Source: Lactonifactor sp. BIOML-A5
GTDB lineage: Bacteria; Bacillota; Clostridia; Lachnospirales; Lachnospiraceae
NCBI RefSeq assembly: GCF_009677585.1
Contig: NZ_WKYV01000018.1
Span: 1 to 64,000, forward strand
Length of the DNA: 64,000 nt
Direction: 5' to 3'
Positions 26,629 to 35,799 of the stretch are shown here, in pieces; the stretch's first letter is position 1; each line of letters starts with the position of its first letter. The notes under the pieces were generated by a model, which saw nothing but the letters and a program-made list of their open reading frames with translations, did no database searches and was not told where the DNA came from. The translations under genes were made by a program, and so were the position numbers.

Positions 26629-28143
26629 ATGACAGCAGGCAAAGTATGGTTAGTTGGAGCAGGACCGGGAGACATCGGGCTCTTTACGGTAAAAGGGATG
26701 GAAACCTTAAAAAACGCTGAGGTAGTGGTCTATGACAGCCTGGTGGGCCAGGGAGTTCTTTCCATGATTCCGGATACCGCCAGATGTATTAATGTGGGAA
26801 AACGGGCGGGGCACCACACCATGCCTCAGTGGCAGATTAATCAGGTGCTTCTGGATGAGGCTAAAAAAGGATACCGGGTGGTGCGTCTGAAGGGCGGGGA
26901 TCCCTTCCTCTTCGGGCGCGGAGGAGAAGAACTGGAACTTTTAAGGGAACATGGAATCCCCTACGAAGTGGTTCCCGGAGTCACCTCCCCCCTATCGGTT
27001 CCGGCCTATAATGGAATACCTGTCACCCACAGGGACTACTGCTCTTCCCTGCATATTATCACAGGCCACAAAAAAGCGGGAGAAAGCTATGACATTGATT
27101 TTGAGGCATTGGTGCGCACCGGAGGAACTCTGGTATTTCTTATGGGGGTTACAGCCCTGGCAGATATCTGCAGCAGTCTTCTCGGCGCAGGGATAGACCC
27201 TCAGATGCCGGCGGCAATTCTTCAAAAGGGTACCACCGCAGGGCAAAAACGGATTGTTGCCACGGTATCTACCCTGAAGCAGGAGGTAGACAGGCAGGGA
27301 ATAGAGACACCGGCAATTATTGTAGTGGGCCGGGTGTGCGAGTTGGCAGAAAAGTTTGCCTGGTATGAGGAACTCCCGCTTTTTGGATTCAAGGTCCTGG
27401 TAACCAGGCCCAGAGATCTTATCTCTTCCATGGCTGCCAGACTCCGCAGAAAAGGCGCGGAGGTGCTAGAACTTCCCGCCATACGGACAGAAGCGCTGGA
27501 GAATCAGGAACTTCTCATCCGTGCATTTGCGCGCATGGACACTTACGACTGGATTGCTTTTACCAGCCCCACCGGCGTAAAGGTTTTCTTTCAGGAGATG
27601 AAAAAGGCCAGGATGGATATCCGCGCTCTCAGCAGAGTAAAGATTGCCGCCATCGGGACAGGAACAAAGAGAGAGCTGGAGGAACGGGGACTGTTTGTGG
27701 ATCTAATGCCGGAGGTATACGACGGGGCTTCTCTTGGGGCTGCCCTGGCAGAGGCCTGCCGGGGAGGGGAGCATATCCTGATTCCCAGGGCTAAAATTGG
27801 AAATCATGAGATCCTGGAGGAACTGGAGAAAAAACAGAACCTGGTCATCGATGATATTCCAACGTATGATACCCTGTATGAAACCTCCGAGATTATTGAT
27901 GAGAAGAAAGAATTTGAGATGGGTTCCATTGACTGTGCTGTGTTTACCAGCGCCTCCACGGTAAAAGGATTCGCGGAGGCAACGCCGGGTCTGGACTACA
28001 GCCGGGTTACGGCTGCCTGCATCGGAAAGCAGACAAAAGCAGCAGCGGACCGCTACGGAATGCAGACCTATATGGCAGAGAAGGCCACCATTGACAGTGT
28101 AATTGATTTGGTTATAAACTTAAAGATGAAAAAGGGGTGCTGA
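26629..28143 (+). CDS. Fused uroporphyrinogen-III C-methyltransferase / uroporphyrinogen-III synthase (CobA-HemD)
   Basis: A 504-residue bifunctional protein. Residues 1-245 are the SUMT domain: VWLVGAGPGDIGLFTVKG (residues 6-23), RLKGGDPFLFGRGGEE (about residues 85-100) and a late TPAIIVVGRV. Residues about 255-504 are HemD: VLVTRPRDLISSM, DWIAFTSPTGVKVFF and CIGKQTKAAADRYG. One chain therefore cyclises hydroxymethylbilane and then methylates C2 and C7 to precorrin-2. CobA-HemD fusions are common in Clostridia. It begins 1 bp after the hemC stop. Confidence 0.94.
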   Translation: MTAGKVWLVGAGPGDIGLFTVKGMETLKNAEVVVYDSLVGQGVLSMIPDTARCINVGKRAGHHTMPQWQINQVLLDEAKKGYRVVRLKGGDPFLFGRGGEELELLREHGIPYEVVPGVTSPLSVPAYNGIPVTHRDYCSSLHIITGHKKAGESYDIDFEALVRTGGTLVFLMGVTALADICSSLLGAGIDPQMPAAILQKGTTAGQKRIVATVSTLKQEVDRQGIETPAIIVVGRVCELAEKFAWYEELPLFGFKVLVTRPRDLISSMAARLRRKGAEVLELPAIRTEALENQELLIRAFARMDTYDWIAFTSPTGVKVFFQEMKKARMDIRALSRVKIAAIGTGTKRELEERGLFVDLMPEVYDGASLGAALAEACRGGEHILIPRAKIGNHEILEELEKKQNLVIDDIPTYDTLYETSEIIDEKKEFEMGSIDCAVFTSASTVKGFAEATPGLDYSRVTAACIGKQTKAAADRYGMQTYMAEKATIDSVIDLVINLKMKKGC

Positions 28144-28147
28144 AAAC

Positions 28148-29131
28148 ATGGAGATGATTAAACGACCAAGAAGATTAAGAGGAAATGAGGCAATCCGAAA
28201 AATGGTCAGGGAGACCAGAATGGATAAAAGCTCTCTGATCTATCCGCTGTTCGTAATAGACGGGGAAAACATTGAGGAAGAAATCCCATCGATGCCGGGA
28301 CAGTATCGATTCAGCGTGGACCGGCTGCCCTATGAGCTGGAGCGTCTCACCAAAGCCGGGGTGGAAAACCTGATGTTATTTGGAATTCCCGCCCATAAGG
28401 ATGAGATGGGAAGTCAGGCATATGCAGAGGATGGAATTGTTCAGCGCGCACTCAGGGAAGGGAAAAAACAGTTCCCCGGTCTCTATTATATTACGGATGT
28501 ATGTATGTGTGAGTACACGTCCCACGGCCACTGCGGTGTGCTCTGCGGTCAGGATGTTGAAAACGATGCCACACTTGAACTTCTGGCAAAAACTGCGCTG
28601 TCCCATGTGCAGGCCGGAGCTGATATGGTTGCGCCTTCTGATATGATGGACGGCCGTATCCTTGCGCTCAGGAGATGTCTGGACGGCAATGGCTTCAAGG
28701 AGACCCCTATCATGTCCTATGCAGTGAAATATGCCTCTGCCTTCTACGGACCATTCAGAGACGCCGCGGGTTCAGCGCCGTCTTTCGGGGACAGGAAAAG
28801 CTATCAGATGGATTTCCATAACAGAAAAGAGGGAATGAAAGAAGCGCTTATGGACGTGGATGAGGGCGCTGATATTATTATGGTAAAACCGGCGCTTTCT
28901 TATCTGGATGTTATCTCAGAGGTATCTAAGGAAATCAATCTTCCCATCGCTGCCTACAGTGTGAGCGGGGAATATGCTATGGTAAAGGCTGCGGCTAAGA
29001 TGGGATATATAGATGAGGCTAAGATTATCTGTGAGATGGCGGTCAGCACTTACCGGGCTGGGGCGGATATCTATCTTACGTATTTTGCAAAAGAACTGGC
29101 CGGATATATGGCCGAAGGGAGAATTGGATAA
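28148..29131 (+). CDS. hemB: Delta-aminolevulinic acid dehydratase HemB
   Basis: A 327-residue porphobilinogen synthase. RPRRLRGNEAIRKMVRET opens the protein. DVCMCEYTSHGHCGVL (about residues 117-132) carries the Cys cluster of the Zn-dependent type, and the Schiff-base lysines lie in SYAVKYASAFYGPFRDAAGS and MVKPALSYLDVI. The ATG at 28148 is 4 bp after the previous stop; a second in-frame ATG at 28154 is an alternative. Confidence 0.95.
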   Translation: MEMIKRPRRLRGNEAIRKMVRETRMDKSSLIYPLFVIDGENIEEEIPSMPGQYRFSVDRLPYELERLTKAGVENLMLFGIPAHKDEMGSQAYAEDGIVQRALREGKKQFPGLYYITDVCMCEYTSHGHCGVLCGQDVENDATLELLAKTALSHVQAGADMVAPSDMMDGRILALRRCLDGNGFKETPIMSYAVKYASAFYGPFRDAAGSAPSFGDRKSYQMDFHNRKEGMKEALMDVDEGADIIMVKPALSYLDVISEVSKEINLPIAAYSVSGEYAMVKAAAKMGYIDEAKIICEMAVSTYRAGADIYLTYFAKELAGYMAEGRIG

Positions 29132-30402
29132 TGACAAGATCACAGGAATTATTTCAGAGAGCGGTTAACTATATTCCCGGAGGAGTGAACAGCCCTGTGC
29201 GCGCCTACGGGGCCATCGGAGAGACCCCGCGCTTTATACAGGGAGCGGTGGGAAGCCGTATATTTGACGCGGACGGCAATTCTTATATTGATTTCATCGA
29301 CTCCTGGGGGCCTATGATTTTAGGGCACAACAATGAGGCGGTCAAAGAGAGTGTGATCAAGGCTTGTGAAAACGGCTTAAGCTTTGGATGTGCCACAGAA
29401 GTAGAAGTGGATATGGCGGAATTTATCTGTGAGCATATCCCCACCATTGATATGATCCGAATGGTAAACTCCGGTACAGAAGCGGTGATGAGCGCAATTC
29501 GCACTGCCAGAGGATATACCGGAAAGAATAAAATCATTAAATTCGCAGGCTGTTATCACGGCCACAGCGATGCGATGCTGGTGAGCGCAGGCTCAGGGGT
29601 TATGGCCAGCGGCGTTCCAGACAGTGCCGGTGTGCCGAAAGGATGTACAGAGGATACCATGCTTGCCATCTACAACGATCTGTCCAGTGTGGAGGCACTG
29701 ATGAATGAATGCCGGGATCAGGTAGCCGCAGTAATTGTGGAACCGGTGGGCGCCAATATGGGAGTGGTGCCTCCCGCAGAGGGATTTCTCCAGGGACTTC
29801 GCAGGCTTTGCGATGAGCACAAAGCGCTGCTGATTTTTGATGAGGTAATCACAGGATTCCGTCTGGCCTTTGAAGGGGCTGCAGGATATTTTCATGTGAC
29901 ACCGGATCTGACCACATACGGCAAAATCATAGGTGCAGGCATGCCTGTGGGAGCCTACGGGGGAAGAAGAGAAATCATGGAGATGGTATCCCCTGTTGGT
30001 CCGGTATACCAGGCAGGTACGCTGAGCGGCAATCCTGTGGCCATGGCAGCAGGGCTGACACAACTGAAAATTTTGTATGAACATCCGGAAATCTATACAA
30101 ACTTAAGAGATAAGGGAGAAAAACTGTACGGCGGCATCCGTGAGATTCTGAAAGAAAAGGGGGCTCCCTGTGTCATGAACTATATTGGTTCCCTGGGATG
30201 TGTATTCTTTACAAGAGAGCCTGTCACAGACTATGCATCTGCAAAGACTGCAGATACAAAGGCGTATGCAGAGTATTTCAAACATATGCTGCGTTCGGGC
30301 ATTCATCTGGCGCCGGCTCAGTTCGAAGCCATGTTCCTGTCAGATGCCCACACAGAGGAAGATATACAAGCAACATTAGAGGCAGTCAGAAGGTTTTTCT
30401 GA
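29131..30402 (+). CDS. hemL: Glutamate-1-semialdehyde 2,1-aminomutase HemL
   Basis: A 423-residue PLP enzyme that converts glutamate-1-semialdehyde to 5-aminolevulinate. YIPGGVNSPVRAY at the N terminus, MVNSGTEAVMSAIRTARGYT (about residues 111-130), FDEVITGFR and the PLP lysine in TYGKIIGAGMPVGAYGG (about residue 268) are family marks. The start overlaps the hemB stop by 1 bp. It is the last gene of this operon. The absence of hemE and later heme genes fits a pathway dedicated to siroheme/cobamide. Confidence 0.95.
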   Translation: MTRSQELFQRAVNYIPGGVNSPVRAYGAIGETPRFIQGAVGSRIFDADGNSYIDFIDSWGPMILGHNNEAVKESVIKACENGLSFGCATEVEVDMAEFICEHIPTIDMIRMVNSGTEAVMSAIRTARGYTGKNKIIKFAGCYHGHSDAMLVSAGSGVMASGVPDSAGVPKGCTEDTMLAIYNDLSSVEALMNECRDQVAAVIVEPVGANMGVVPPAEGFLQGLRRLCDEHKALLIFDEVITGFRLAFEGAAGYFHVTPDLTTYGKIIGAGMPVGAYGGRREIMEMVSPVGPVYQAGTLSGNPVAMAAGLTQLKILYEHPEIYTNLRDKGEKLYGGIREILKEKGAPCVMNYIGSLGCVFFTREPVTDYASAKTADTKAYAEYFKHMLRSGIHLAPAQFEAMFLSDAHTEEDIQATLEAVRRFF

Positions 30403-30415
30403 CAGATTCCCTTTA

Positions 30416-30447
30416 GGGGACGGGAGGAATGGTATTCTCCCGTCCCC
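30416..30447. repeat. Strong stem-loop downstream of hemL
   Basis: GGGGACGGGAG (30416-30426) pairs exactly with CTCCCGTCCCC (30437-30447), and the stem can extend inward with one bulge. No T tract follows on the + strand, so it is not a clear intrinsic terminator; it may stabilise the 3' end of the hem transcript. The GGGGACGG start is the same as the left edge of the family A palindromes, and it resembles the short REP-like hairpins frequent in Firmicutes. Confidence 0.7.
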
Positions 30448-30479
30448 AAGTGATTTTACCGGCAGAGAGGAGGCAGAAA

Positions 30480-32195
30480 ATGGAAGAACAATTTGTATTT
30501 GCGGGACTGATTCTCTGTCTGTTCATCACTGTGATTACTGTGATGGCCAGAGAGAACAAAAGGCAGAGAGGGCAAGTCAGAGATAAAATAAAAGAAATGT
30601 GGGGGAATATACCAAAAAAAGAGTATTCCAGGGATCTACTGGACTCCATATCCCATTATTTCATGCGCCGGGAAAGCAGGGAAAGCGGCTTTTTTCTGGA
30701 TGATATTACCTGGAACGATCTGGATCTGGACAGAATCTTTATGCTAATAAACCAGACCATGTCATCTCTGGGGGAAGATTATCTTTACTATATGCTGAGA
30801 AAACCGGAATTTGCGCCGGAGAACTTACAGGAACGGCAGCGCCTGGCAGATTATTTCAGGGGACATCAGGAAGAGAGAGTGCGCCTGCAGCTTCTTCTGG
30901 GAAATCTCAAGCGTCTTCCCACGGTCTCGCTGTCAGATTCCCTGTATGTACTCACAGATGCCAAAGAACATAAAAGAAGAAAGCACATCGCCTGTGCGCT
31001 TTTGATGATCCTTAGTATTCTGGTTATGATTGTCATCCCAAAATATGGAGTCTTTCTCATGCTGGGCATGATGGTTTTTAATGTGATTCAGTATCTTTTC
31101 AGCAAACAGGAGATCGAGACCTATCTGTCCTGCATCCGGAGCATTATGAGACTCCTGGAAGCGGCAAAAGAAACCTCTAAGCTTCCTATGCCGGAGCTGT
31201 CGGAGTATCTGGAGCGGATAAAAAGGGCCAGAAATGAACTTGGGCAGTTCAGCAGAGGCGCGGGGCTTGTAATGAACAGAAGTGACGCGGGCGGCGGTCT
31301 GGAAACGATTATTCTGGACTATATCCGCATGATCTTTCATGTAGACATGATAAAGTTTAACAGTATGCTCAAAGAACTTCAGAAACACTTTGGAGCGGTG
31401 GAAACACTGATGGAGACGTTTGGGTTTCTGGACAGCTGCATCGCCTTGGCCTCTTTCCGGGAGGCTATGCCCTATACCTGTATCCCCCAGTTTGAAGAGC
31501 CGGGGAAGCGTGCCGCCATGGAGGTGACAAATCTGTATCATCCTCTCATCAAAGAACCGGTTGCCAACAGTATTTCCGTAGCAGGAGGAACCCTGGTTAC
31601 CGGCTCCAATGCCTCCGGGAAATCAACGTTTTTGAAGAACGTTGCCGTGAATGCCATCCTGGCACAGACGATTGGACTGTGTGTAGCCACAGAATACAAA
31701 AGCTGCTATCTGCGGGTAATGACTTCTATGGCACTCAGGGATGACCTGCAGAGCGGTGAGAGCTATTATATTGTGGAAATCAAGTCCCTGAACCGGATTT
31801 TAGAAGCCACCCGGGAGACTACACCGCTGCTCTGTGTGATTGACGAGGTGCTGAGGGGAACGAATACCATTGAGAGAATCGCTGCATCCTCCAATATTCT
31901 GGCAGCTCTGTGCCGGGATCACGTCCTTTCCTTCGCGGCAACTCATGACATTGAGCTGTCCTATATGCTAAAATCGCTGTACACAAATTATCATTTTGAA
32001 GAAGAGGTCAAGGAGCACGATGTAGTCTTCAACTATCTGCTGAAAAAGGGCCGGGCCACCACCAGAAATGCCATCCGGCTTCTTGAGATGATAGGCTATG
32101 ACCAAAAGATAATAGAGAACGCCAAACGGGCGGCTGAAATTTTTGAGAAAAAGGGAGCCTGGGCTCCTGTGAAAAAAGAGGAGGGGCAATGTTAG
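30480..32195 (+). CDS. Membrane-anchored MutS-like ATPase
   Basis: A 571-residue protein with an N-terminal helix (residues 6-24) and a central hydrophobic pair (about residues 164-203), followed by a MutS core and ATPase domain. Walker A is GSNASGKST (about residues 374-382); ESYYIVEIKSLN, the Walker B VIDEVLRGTN and the His-switch FAATHDIELS follow. It lacks the mismatch-recognition domain I of MutS and the Smr domain of MutS2, and so belongs to the poorly characterised MutS-related membrane proteins of Firmicutes. ATG 30480 has GAGGAGG upstream; a longer reading from 30429 overlaps the hairpin and is unlikely. Its function is unknown. It overlaps rnhA. Confidence 0.8.
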   Translation: MEEQFVFAGLILCLFITVITVMARENKRQRGQVRDKIKEMWGNIPKKEYSRDLLDSISHYFMRRESRESGFFLDDITWNDLDLDRIFMLINQTMSSLGEDYLYYMLRKPEFAPENLQERQRLADYFRGHQEERVRLQLLLGNLKRLPTVSLSDSLYVLTDAKEHKRRKHIACALLMILSILVMIVIPKYGVFLMLGMMVFNVIQYLFSKQEIETYLSCIRSIMRLLEAAKETSKLPMPELSEYLERIKRARNELGQFSRGAGLVMNRSDAGGGLETIILDYIRMIFHVDMIKFNSMLKELQKHFGAVETLMETFGFLDSCIALASFREAMPYTCIPQFEEPGKRAAMEVTNLYHPLIKEPVANSISVAGGTLVTGSNASGKSTFLKNVAVNAILAQTIGLCVATEYKSCYLRVMTSMALRDDLQSGESYYIVEIKSLNRILEATRETTPLLCVIDEVLRGTNTIERIAASSNILAALCRDHVLSFAATHDIELSYMLKSLYTNYHFEEEVKEHDVVFNYLLKKGRATTRNAIRLLEMIGYDQKIIENAKRAAEIFEKKGAWAPVKKEEGQC

Positions 32196-32677
32196 TAAAA
32201 ATATATACAGACGGATCCGCCAGAGGAAACCCTGACGGGCCGGGAGGATACGGGACAGTCCTTCACTATACAGACAGTAAGGGACAGCTTCACAAGCGGG
32301 AATACTCCCAGGGATATAAGCGAACCACCAATAACCGGATGGAGCTGATGGCTGCCATTGCAGGCCTGGAGGCGCTGAACCGTCCCTGCCGGGTGGAACT
32401 GTATTCAGATTCCAAATACCTGGTGGATGCCTTCAATCAGCACTGGGTTGACAGCTGGCTGAAAAAGGGCTGGAAACGGGGAAAGAATGAACCCGTAAAA
32501 AATGTGGACCTTTGGAAACGGCTGTTAAAAGCAAAGGAGCCTCACCAGGTAACATTCATCTGGGTCAAAGGCCACAACGGCCATGAGGAGAATGAGAGAT
32601 GTGACTTTTTGGCCACCCAGGCCGCTGATTCCGGGGATCTCATCGAAGACACGGTGCAAGAATTTGGCTTGAAATAG
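32189..32677 (+). CDS. rnhA: Ribonuclease HI
   Basis: A 162-residue RNase H1. The DEDD catalytic acids are visible: Asp in YTDGSARGNPDGPGGYG (residues 6-22), Glu in NRMELMAAI (about residue 53), Asp in LYSDSKYLVDAF (about residue 75) and the late Asp in ENERCDFLA. It degrades the RNA of RNA:DNA hybrids in the cytoplasm. The start overlaps the end of the MutS-like gene by 7 bp, with GAGGAGGGG upstream. Confidence 0.94.
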   Translation: MLVKIYTDGSARGNPDGPGGYGTVLHYTDSKGQLHKREYSQGYKRTTNNRMELMAAIAGLEALNRPCRVELYSDSKYLVDAFNQHWVDSWLKKGWKRGKNEPVKNVDLWKRLLKAKEPHQVTFIWVKGHNGHEENERCDFLATQAADSGDLIEDTVQEFGLK

Positions 32678-32787
32678 GCGTTATCCTATGATATGATTAA
32701 CGACAGAAAATATTGCGTCCGACAGGATATGATTCATATAGAACTCCGAAAAAAGGACCAAGGATGAAAACAGGAGGTAATAACAAC

Positions 32788-35427
32788 GTGCAGAAATATG
32801 GAGTAAATGAACTTCGTAAAATGTTTTTAGAATTTTTTGAGAGCAAAGGACATTTGGCAATGAAGAGTTTTTCTCTGGTGCCTCACAATGACAAGAGTCT
32901 GCTTTTGATCAATTCTGGTATGGCTCCCTTAAAGCCGTACTTTACAGGAGCTGAGGTTCCGCCGAGAAAAAGAGTGACAACCTGCCAGAAGTGTATCCGC
33001 ACTGGAGATATTGAGATAGTAGGAAAGACAGCCCGCCACGGTACATTCTTTGAAATGCTGGGCAATTTTTCCTTTGGAGATTATTTTAAAAAAGAGTCCA
33101 TCGCGTGGACTTGGGAATTTCTTACGGAAGTGATCGGCCTGGAACCGGATCGCCTCTATCCCTCTATCTACCTGGATGATGAAGAAGCCTTTGAGATCTG
33201 GAATAAAGATATCGGAATCGCACCCGAGCGCATCTTCCGCTTTGGAAAGGAAGATAATTTCTGGGAGCATGGGGCAGGTCCCTGCGGTCCCTGTTCCGAA
33301 GTTTATTACGATCGCGGGGAGAAGTTCGGCTGCGGAAAACCAGACTGTACCGTAGGCTGCGACTGCGATCGGTATATGGAAGTGTGGAATAACGTATTTA
33401 CCCAGTTTGACAATGACGGAAACGGAAATTATACAGAGCTGGATTATAAGAATATTGACACCGGTATGGGGCTGGAGCGTCTTGCAGTGGTGGTGCAGGA
33501 GGTGGATTCTATCTTCGATATAGATACCATAGAAGCCCTGCGGAACAAGGTCTGTGAGATTGCCAAGGTGACCTATAAGGAGAATGAAGAGCAGGATGTC
33601 TCTATTCGTCTGATTACTGACCATATCCGTTCCACGACTTTTATGATCTCTGACGGAATTATGCCTACAAACGAGGGACGAGGCTACGTCCTGCGCCGTC
33701 TGATCCGCCGGGCGGCCCGCCATGGCCGTCTCCTTGGAATCGAAGGCCGTTTCCTTGCAAAATTAAGCGCCACCGTCATCGAAGAATCCAAGGACGGATA
33801 TCCGGAGCTGGAGGAAAAAAGAGATTTTATCTTTAAAGTCCTGAACCAGGAAGAAGAGCAGTTTAATAAAACCATTGATCAGGGGCTTCGTATTCTTGGA
33901 GAATTAGTAGATAAGATGCAGGCAGAAGGAACCAGGGAACTGTCCGGGGAAGATGCATTCAAATTATACGATACCTATGGATTCCCCATTGATTTGACAA
34001 AGGAAATCCTGGAGGAAAAGAATTATACCATAGACGAAGAAGGATTCCGGGAAGCAATGGAAGAACAGCGTCAGAAGGCCAGAAACGCCAGGGAAGTAAC
34101 CAACTATATGGGGGCTGACGCGACCGTATATGACAGCATTGATCCTACCGTCACCACCGTATTTGTGGGATATGATAAATTAGAATACGAATCAGAGGTA
34201 ACTGTTCTCACCACAGAGGCGGAGCTTACAGATGCCCTGACAGACGGCCAGAAGGGGACAATCTTTGTAAAAGAAACTCCTTTCTATGCAACCATGGGCG
34301 GCCAGGAAGGTGATACCGGTACCATTACAGTTGGAGATACCATCTTCCAGGTAGAGGATACCATCAAACTGCTTGGAGACAAAGTGGGCCATGTGGGTCA
34401 TATCGTCAAAGGGATGATTAAGACAGGAGATAAAGTAACCCTCAGAGTATCTCCCAAGGGGAGAGCCAATACTTGTAAGAATCACAGCGCCACCCATCTA
34501 CTTCAGAAAGCGCTGAAAACTGTGCTGGGAGCTCACGTAGAGCAGAAAGGTTCTCTGGTAACCCCCGACAGACTCCGTTTCGATTTTGCTCACTTCCAGG
34601 CTATGACCCAGGAAGAACTGGATAAAGCAGAAGCAATCGTAAATGAAGAGATCCAGAAGGCACTTCCGGTGGAAACACAGATTATGAGCCTGGAAGACGC
34701 GAAAAAAACAGGGGCTGTGGCTCTGTTCGGAGAAAAATACGGCGATGACGTCAGAGTGGTATCCATGGGGGACTATTCCAGGGAGCTCTGCGGCGGAACC
34801 CACGTGCCAAATACAAGCGCCATTACTACGTTCAAAATCATTTCAGAGGCTGGTATTGCCGCAGGTGTGCGCCGAATCGAGGCACTGACCGGCGACAGTG
34901 TTTTTGCGTATTATAAAAAAATTGAAGAAAAGCTGAAAGATGCCGCGGCTATGCTCCGGACAACTCCGGGTGAGGTTTCAGAAAAAATTGGCCACCTGCA
35001 GGCTGAGATAAAGACTCTTCACAGTGAGAATGAGTCTCTGAAGAGCAGGCTGGCACAGGACGCCGTAGGCGATGTTATGAGCCAGGTGCAGGACATTAAT
35101 GGCGTAAAGCTTCTGGCTGTGGCAGTGGAAGATGTAGATATGAACGGCCTGCGGGACCTGGGCGATCAGTTAAAAGAGAAGCTGGGAGAAGGCGTCGTAA
35201 TTTTGGCGTCCACTATGGGCGGCAAGGTAAGCCTCTTAGCTATGGCAACCCAGGGAGCTATGGACAAAGGGGCTCATGCGGGCAACCTGATTAAGGGAAC
35301 TGCAGCCGTTGTCGGCGGAGGCGGCGGAGGCCGTCCAAATATGGCACAGGCCGGGGGCAAAAACCCTGAAAAAGTGCCGGAAGCGCTTGAGACAGCAGCA
35401 AATCTGCTGAGAGAGCAGCTAAATTAA
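32788..35427 (+). CDS. alaS: Alanyl-tRNA synthetase
   Basis: An 879-residue enzyme, close to the usual 870-880 residues. The class-II catalytic core has FFESKGH, CQKCIRTGDIE and GMGLERLA. The editing domain has the metal ligands in HSATHLLQKAL and CGGTHVPNT, and the C-Ala domain ends in GGGGGGRPNMAQAGGK. GTG 32788 is chosen because AGGAGGT ends 9 bp upstream; an in-frame ATG at 32764 lies before that site. No T-box leader is visible in the 110-bp gap after rnhA. Confidence 0.95.
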   Translation: MQKYGVNELRKMFLEFFESKGHLAMKSFSLVPHNDKSLLLINSGMAPLKPYFTGAEVPPRKRVTTCQKCIRTGDIEIVGKTARHGTFFEMLGNFSFGDYFKKESIAWTWEFLTEVIGLEPDRLYPSIYLDDEEAFEIWNKDIGIAPERIFRFGKEDNFWEHGAGPCGPCSEVYYDRGEKFGCGKPDCTVGCDCDRYMEVWNNVFTQFDNDGNGNYTELDYKNIDTGMGLERLAVVVQEVDSIFDIDTIEALRNKVCEIAKVTYKENEEQDVSIRLITDHIRSTTFMISDGIMPTNEGRGYVLRRLIRRAARHGRLLGIEGRFLAKLSATVIEESKDGYPELEEKRDFIFKVLNQEEEQFNKTIDQGLRILGELVDKMQAEGTRELSGEDAFKLYDTYGFPIDLTKEILEEKNYTIDEEGFREAMEEQRQKARNAREVTNYMGADATVYDSIDPTVTTVFVGYDKLEYESEVTVLTTEAELTDALTDGQKGTIFVKETPFYATMGGQEGDTGTITVGDTIFQVEDTIKLLGDKVGHVGHIVKGMIKTGDKVTLRVSPKGRANTCKNHSATHLLQKALKTVLGAHVEQKGSLVTPDRLRFDFAHFQAMTQEELDKAEAIVNEEIQKALPVETQIMSLEDAKKTGAVALFGEKYGDDVRVVSMGDYSRELCGGTHVPNTSAITTFKIISEAGIAAGVRRIEALTGDSVFAYYKKIEEKLKDAAAMLRTTPGEVSEKIGHLQAEIKTLHSENESLKSRLAQDAVGDVMSQVQDINGVKLLAVAVEDVDMNGLRDLGDQLKEKLGEGVVILASTMGGKVSLLAMATQGAMDKGAHAGNLIKGTAAVVGGGGGGRPNMAQAGGKNPEKVPEALETAANLLREQLN

Positions 35428-35457
35428 AGAAAAAATAAAAAAAAACTTCGAAACAGG

Positions 35458-35485
35458 TTGACGAATGGGAAAAATCTGCTATAAT
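35458..35485 (+). promoter_or_regulatory. Promoter of rpsU
   Basis: TTGACG (35458-35463) and TATAAT (35480-35485) are 16 bp apart. TGC directly before the -10 makes it an extended -10 promoter. It is about 75 bp upstream of rpsU. Confidence 0.75.
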
Positions 35486-35562
35486 ATTTTTGTGCAGTAA
35501 AAAATACCCAGACAGTTGTATTATGCACAATCTACAACTGGAGGGAGGTTAGGTGTGAGACT

Positions 35563-35739
35563 ATGTCAAATGTTATCGTAAAAGAGAACGAGACTTTGGA
35601 TAGCGCTTTACGCAGATTTAAGCGTAGTTGTGCCAAAGCCGGCATTCAGCAGGAGATTCGTAAGAGAGAACATTACGAAAAACCAAGCGTTCGCCGTAAG
35701 AAAAAATCTGAAGCCGCTAGAAAACGTAAATATAATTAA
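35563..35739 (+). CDS. rpsU: 30S ribosomal protein S21
   Basis: A 58-residue basic protein: it begins [20 protein letters not shown] and ends [13 protein letters not shown], the standard length and sequence type of bacterial S21. GGGAGG lies about 14 bp upstream of the ATG, slightly farther than usual. It has its own promoter and a terminator and is a monocistronic unit. Confidence 0.96.
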   Translation: MSNVIVKENETLDSALRRFKRSCAKAGIQQEIRKREHYEKPSVRRKKKSEAARKRKYN

Positions 35740-35749
35740 TGTGCAGTAA

Positions 35750-35781
35750 AAGTCCTTGGCTTGTTGCCAGGGACTTTTTTA
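35750..35781 (+). terminator. Terminator of rpsU
   Basis: AGTCCTTGGC, loop TTGTT, GCCAGGGACT (35751-35775), followed by TTTTTT. Confidence 0.85.
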
Positions 35782-35799
35782 CAGAGGAACGGTGCGGGT

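Noticed and set aside
32678..32787. Possible T-box leader before alaS
   Set aside because: The gap is only 110 bp and shows no T-box consensus or specifier stem.
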